Source: Gemmatimonadota bacterium
Lineage (GTDB): Bacteria > Gemmatimonadota > Gemmatimonadetes > Gemmatimonadales > GWC2-71-9
Direction: 5' to 3'
NCBI GenBank assembly: GCA_029859185.1
Contig: JAOUDR010000120.1
Span: forward strand, 1 to 7,527
DNA: 7,527 nucleotides
This document shows positions 5,765-7,527 of the stretch, piece by piece; position 1 is the stretch's first letter, and every line of letters begins with the position of its first letter. Below the pieces are notes generated by a model. That model was given only the letters and a program-made list of their open reading frames with translations. It was not told the DNA's origin and searched no databases. The position numbers and the translations under genes were made by a program.

Positions 5765-6436
5765 TCACGGCTGCCGGAGCCAGCCGTCGAAGAGCTGGAT
5801 GATCCGGTGCCCGTAGGAAGCGCACTCCTCGGAGTGGGTGACCTGGATGATGGTCGTGCCGCCCTGATTGAGCTCGCGGAACAACTCCATGATCCGGCGC
5901 GCCTGCTCCGAGTGCAGGCTCCCGGTGGGCTCGTCCGCCAGAATCAGCTTGGGGTTGGCCACCACGGCGCGGGCGACACCGACGAGCTGCTGCTGGCCGC
6001 CGGAAAGCTGTGCGGGATAGAGGTCCTTCTTGGCCACGATGCCGAACCGATCCAGCACGTCCGCGACGATCCCCTCGCGCTCGCGCTTGGGCACGTCTCG
6101 GTACGAGAGCGGGATGTCGAGGTTCTCGTACACGGTGAGGTCGTCGAGCAGGTGGTACTGCTGGAACACGAAGCCGATGTGCCGCTTGTTGAGGGCAATC
6201 CGCTGCTTGGGCTTGAGCGTGTGGACCGCCTCGCCCACCAGGCGGTATTCGCCCGTCCACTCGTGATCGAGCATGCCGAGGATGCCGAGCAGGGTGGACT
6301 TGCCGGCGCCGGACGGGCCCATGACCGTCACGAATTCACCCTCCGCGATGTCGAGCGTGATGTCGCGGAGAATCCACAGCCGGCCGTTCCCGGATGGGAT
6401 CGACTTCTCGAGGTTGGCGAGCGTGATCAGAGACAT
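5765..6436 (-). CDS. ABC transporter ATP-binding subunit, MacB/LolD class
   Basis: The 223-residue length is that of a stand-alone MacB/LolD-type ATPase, which drives conformational change in an FtsX-like permease (mechanotransmission) at the cytoplasmic face of the inner membrane. All catalytic motifs are present: Walker A GPSGAGKST (40-48), Q-loop Gln92 in FVFQQYHLL, signature LSGGQQQ (144-150), Walker B LILADE (164-169) with catalytic Glu169, and H-loop His201 (VTHSEE). Two departures from the commonest consensus are seen: Leu instead of Arg right after LSGGQQQ, and GSLHSEQ in the D-loop where GxLDS is usual. I recall both in the ATPases paired with acidobacterial-type permeases, so they look subfamily-typical. 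The ATG at 6436 lies 17 bases after the permease stop, so the two genes form one transcription unit. The substrate cannot be told from this sequence. Confidence 0.95.
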   Translation of the reverse strand: MSLITLANLEKSIPSGNGRLWILRDITLDIAEGEFVTVMGPSGAGKSTLLGILGMLDHEWTGEYRLVGEAVHTLKPKQRIALNKRHIGFVFQQYHLLDDLTVYENLDIPLSYRDVPKREREGIVADVLDRFGIVAKKDLYPAQLSGGQQQLVGVARAVVANPKLILADEPTGSLHSEQARRIMELFRELNQGGTTIIQVTHSEECASYGHRIIQLFDGWLRQP

Positions 6437-6453
6437 GGAGGCACCATCGTGCC

Positions 6454-7527
6454 CTACGATTCCCGCAGGGCGTCGGTTGGGTCAATCTGGGTCGCGCGTC
6501 GTCCCGGAACGTACGCCGCCGCCAGCGCAACCGCCGAGAGGAGTACCGCCACGGCGCCGAAGGCGATGGGGTCCGCCGGGCTCACCTCGAACAACACCGC
6601 CCGCATGAGTTGGGTAAGTGGGAGTGCCACGGCGAGCCCCAGCAGTAGTCCGAGTCCGGCGAGCCGCATCGCGGTGCCGACGACGAGGCGCAGGATGTCT
6701 GTGTGCGCGGCGCCAAGCGCAATCCGGATCCCCAGGTCGCGCGTCCGGCGCCGGACGGTGTAGGCAATCACGCCATAGATACCCACGGCGGCGAGCGCGA
6801 GGGCCAAACCGCCGAAAAGCGCGAGCAGCAACATGTTGAACCGCCGGCCGGCCACCGACGCATCCACCATCGAGTCCATGGTGCGCACGTCGTACACCAG
6901 GATCTCCGGATCGGCGGCGCGGATGCGTTGCCGCACGGCCGCAACCACGTCCTCGGGTGCTCCCGCCGTGCGGAGGGCCAAGATGGGATTGACGGGCGGA
7001 CCCTGCGACGCCGCGAAGTAGGCGATGTCCGGTGCGTCCGCGTCGAGGCCGAAGTGCTTCACGTCCCCGACGACGCCCACGACGTCGAGCCACGGCGCGT
7101 CGGGCGTGATCCCCGCGTACCAGAACCGCACCTGCTTGCCGATCGGATCCTGCCCGGGCCACAGGCGCTCGGCGAGGGCGCGACTCAGTATCATGGCGCC
7201 CGGTGCGTCGGGTGTGTCGCGCGCGTCGAACGCGCGGCCCCGGAGTACGGGAATGCCCATCGCGCGGTAGTACGCGCCGCCGGCACGCCTGAACTCGACT
7301 TCGGGCTGCTCGCCGTCAGGCACGGGACGATCCCGCACGTCGAGTTTGGTCGACAGTTGCGTGCCAAGCGGGAGTCGCGTGGTGCTCCCTACGGCGACCA
7401 CGCCGGGGATGGCCTCGAGGTCGGCGAAGAGCCCGTCGAACAGCACGAGGCGTCCCTGCGCGTCATAGGTATCCGGGACGGCGATCTGAAGCGTGAGGAC
7501 CTGGCCGGTCTCGAAGCCGGGATCCAC
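6454..7527 (-). CDS. MacB/FtsX-like ABC permease (ADOP type), C-terminal part, 5' end outside window
   Basis: About 357 residues of an inner-membrane permease are visible and the frame is open at the right edge. The GTG at 7527-7525 encodes the Val of a V-D-P-G-F motif that is internal in this family, so it is not the start. Residues 1-225 form a MacB-type periplasmic core: TRLPLG (50-55), YYRAMGIPVLRGRAF (86-100), NPILALRT. Three membrane helices follow near 231-256, 280-305 and 320-340. The FtsX-type coupling stretch RRTRDLGIRIALGA (260-273) precedes the second helix, and the protein ends in the family-typical PGRRATQIDPTDALRES. This matches the second half of the long duplicated permeases common in Acidobacteriota and Gemmatimonadota, which carry two MacB-like halves. 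It ends with TAG at 6456-6454 and is followed by its ATPase. Export of a peptide, lipid or drug-like substrate is possible but not decidable. Confidence 0.93.
   Translation of the reverse strand: MDPGFETGQVLTLQIAVPDTYDAQGRLVLFDGLFADLEAIPGVVAVGSTTRLPLGTQLSTKLDVRDRPVPDGEQPEVEFRRAGGAYYRAMGIPVLRGRAFDARDTPDAPGAMILSRALAERLWPGQDPIGKQVRFWYAGITPDAPWLDVVGVVGDVKHFGLDADAPDIAYFAASQGPPVNPILALRTAGAPEDVVAAVRQRIRAADPEILVYDVRTMDSMVDASVAGRRFNMLLLALFGGLALALAAVGIYGVIAYTVRRRTRDLGIRIALGAAHTDILRLVVGTAMRLAGLGLLLGLAVALPLTQLMRAVLFEVSPADPIAFGAVAVLLSAVALAAAYVPGRRATQIDPTDALRES

Noticed and set aside
5679..5765. A 28-codon minus-strand frame whose ATG overlaps the ATPase stop as TGATG, ending beside the palindromes
   Set aside because: The overlap suggests coupling, but the peptide is low-complexity (Thr, Pro, Gly, His), is not a membrane segment and could easily arise by chance. 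Conservation would be needed to call it.
7525..7527. GTG at the right edge as the permease start codon
   Set aside because: It encodes the Val of an internal VDPGF motif. The missing upstream half of the permease lies outside the window.

Overview
The window is G+C-rich (about two thirds by eye) and densely coded. Every gene I can support lies on the minus strand, so the gene order reads from base 7527 down to base 1. Family content points to Gemmatimonadota, or less likely Acidobacteriota. The evidence is an ABC permease of the large MacB/FtsX-like 'ADOP' type with its own ATPase and an NtrC/NtrY-like two-component pair, plus a kinase-type N-terminus followed by PD40 propeller sequence typical of the many Ser/Thr kinases in these phyla. 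This placement rests on recalled family features, not on a search. Shine-Dalgarno sequences are weak or absent at most starts.

Region 1 (7527-5765): the C-terminal part of a MacB-like permease, cut by the window edge, is followed 17 bases later by a MacB/LolD-class ATPase. Together they would form an inner-membrane ABC complex. Region 2 (5764-5586) is a 179-base non-coding gap with two perfect palindromes. Region 3 (5585-2890): a sigma-54-type response regulator and its membrane histidine kinase, adjoining or overlapping at the stop codon. The likely logic is that the kinase phosphorylates the regulator, which controls the neighbouring transport genes.

Region 4 (2889-2800) is a 90-base gap with an 11-bp-period direct repeat and a small inverted repeat, probably a promoter region. 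Region 5 (2799-346): a membrane protein with an ICMT/PEMT-like methyltransferase core fused to about seven HEAT repeats, followed 3 bases later by a soluble 257-residue protein of unknown family. These two look translationally coupled and are the least explained genes here. Region 6 (345-242) is a gap that starts with a C-rich, G-poor transcript stretch made of 9-bp repeats, a plausible Rho-dependent termination zone. Region 7 (241-1): an open frame joining the first ~22 residues of a Ser/Thr kinase-like protein directly to a PD40/TolB-like propeller, with no kinase catalytic domain. It runs off the window.

The points most worth checking are the kinase-less chimera at the left edge, the methyltransferase-HEAT fusion with its coupled orphan partner, the probable CTG start of the histidine kinase, and the GAFTDA variant in the response regulator. 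I found no tRNA, rRNA, CRISPR array, insertion sequence or integrase.
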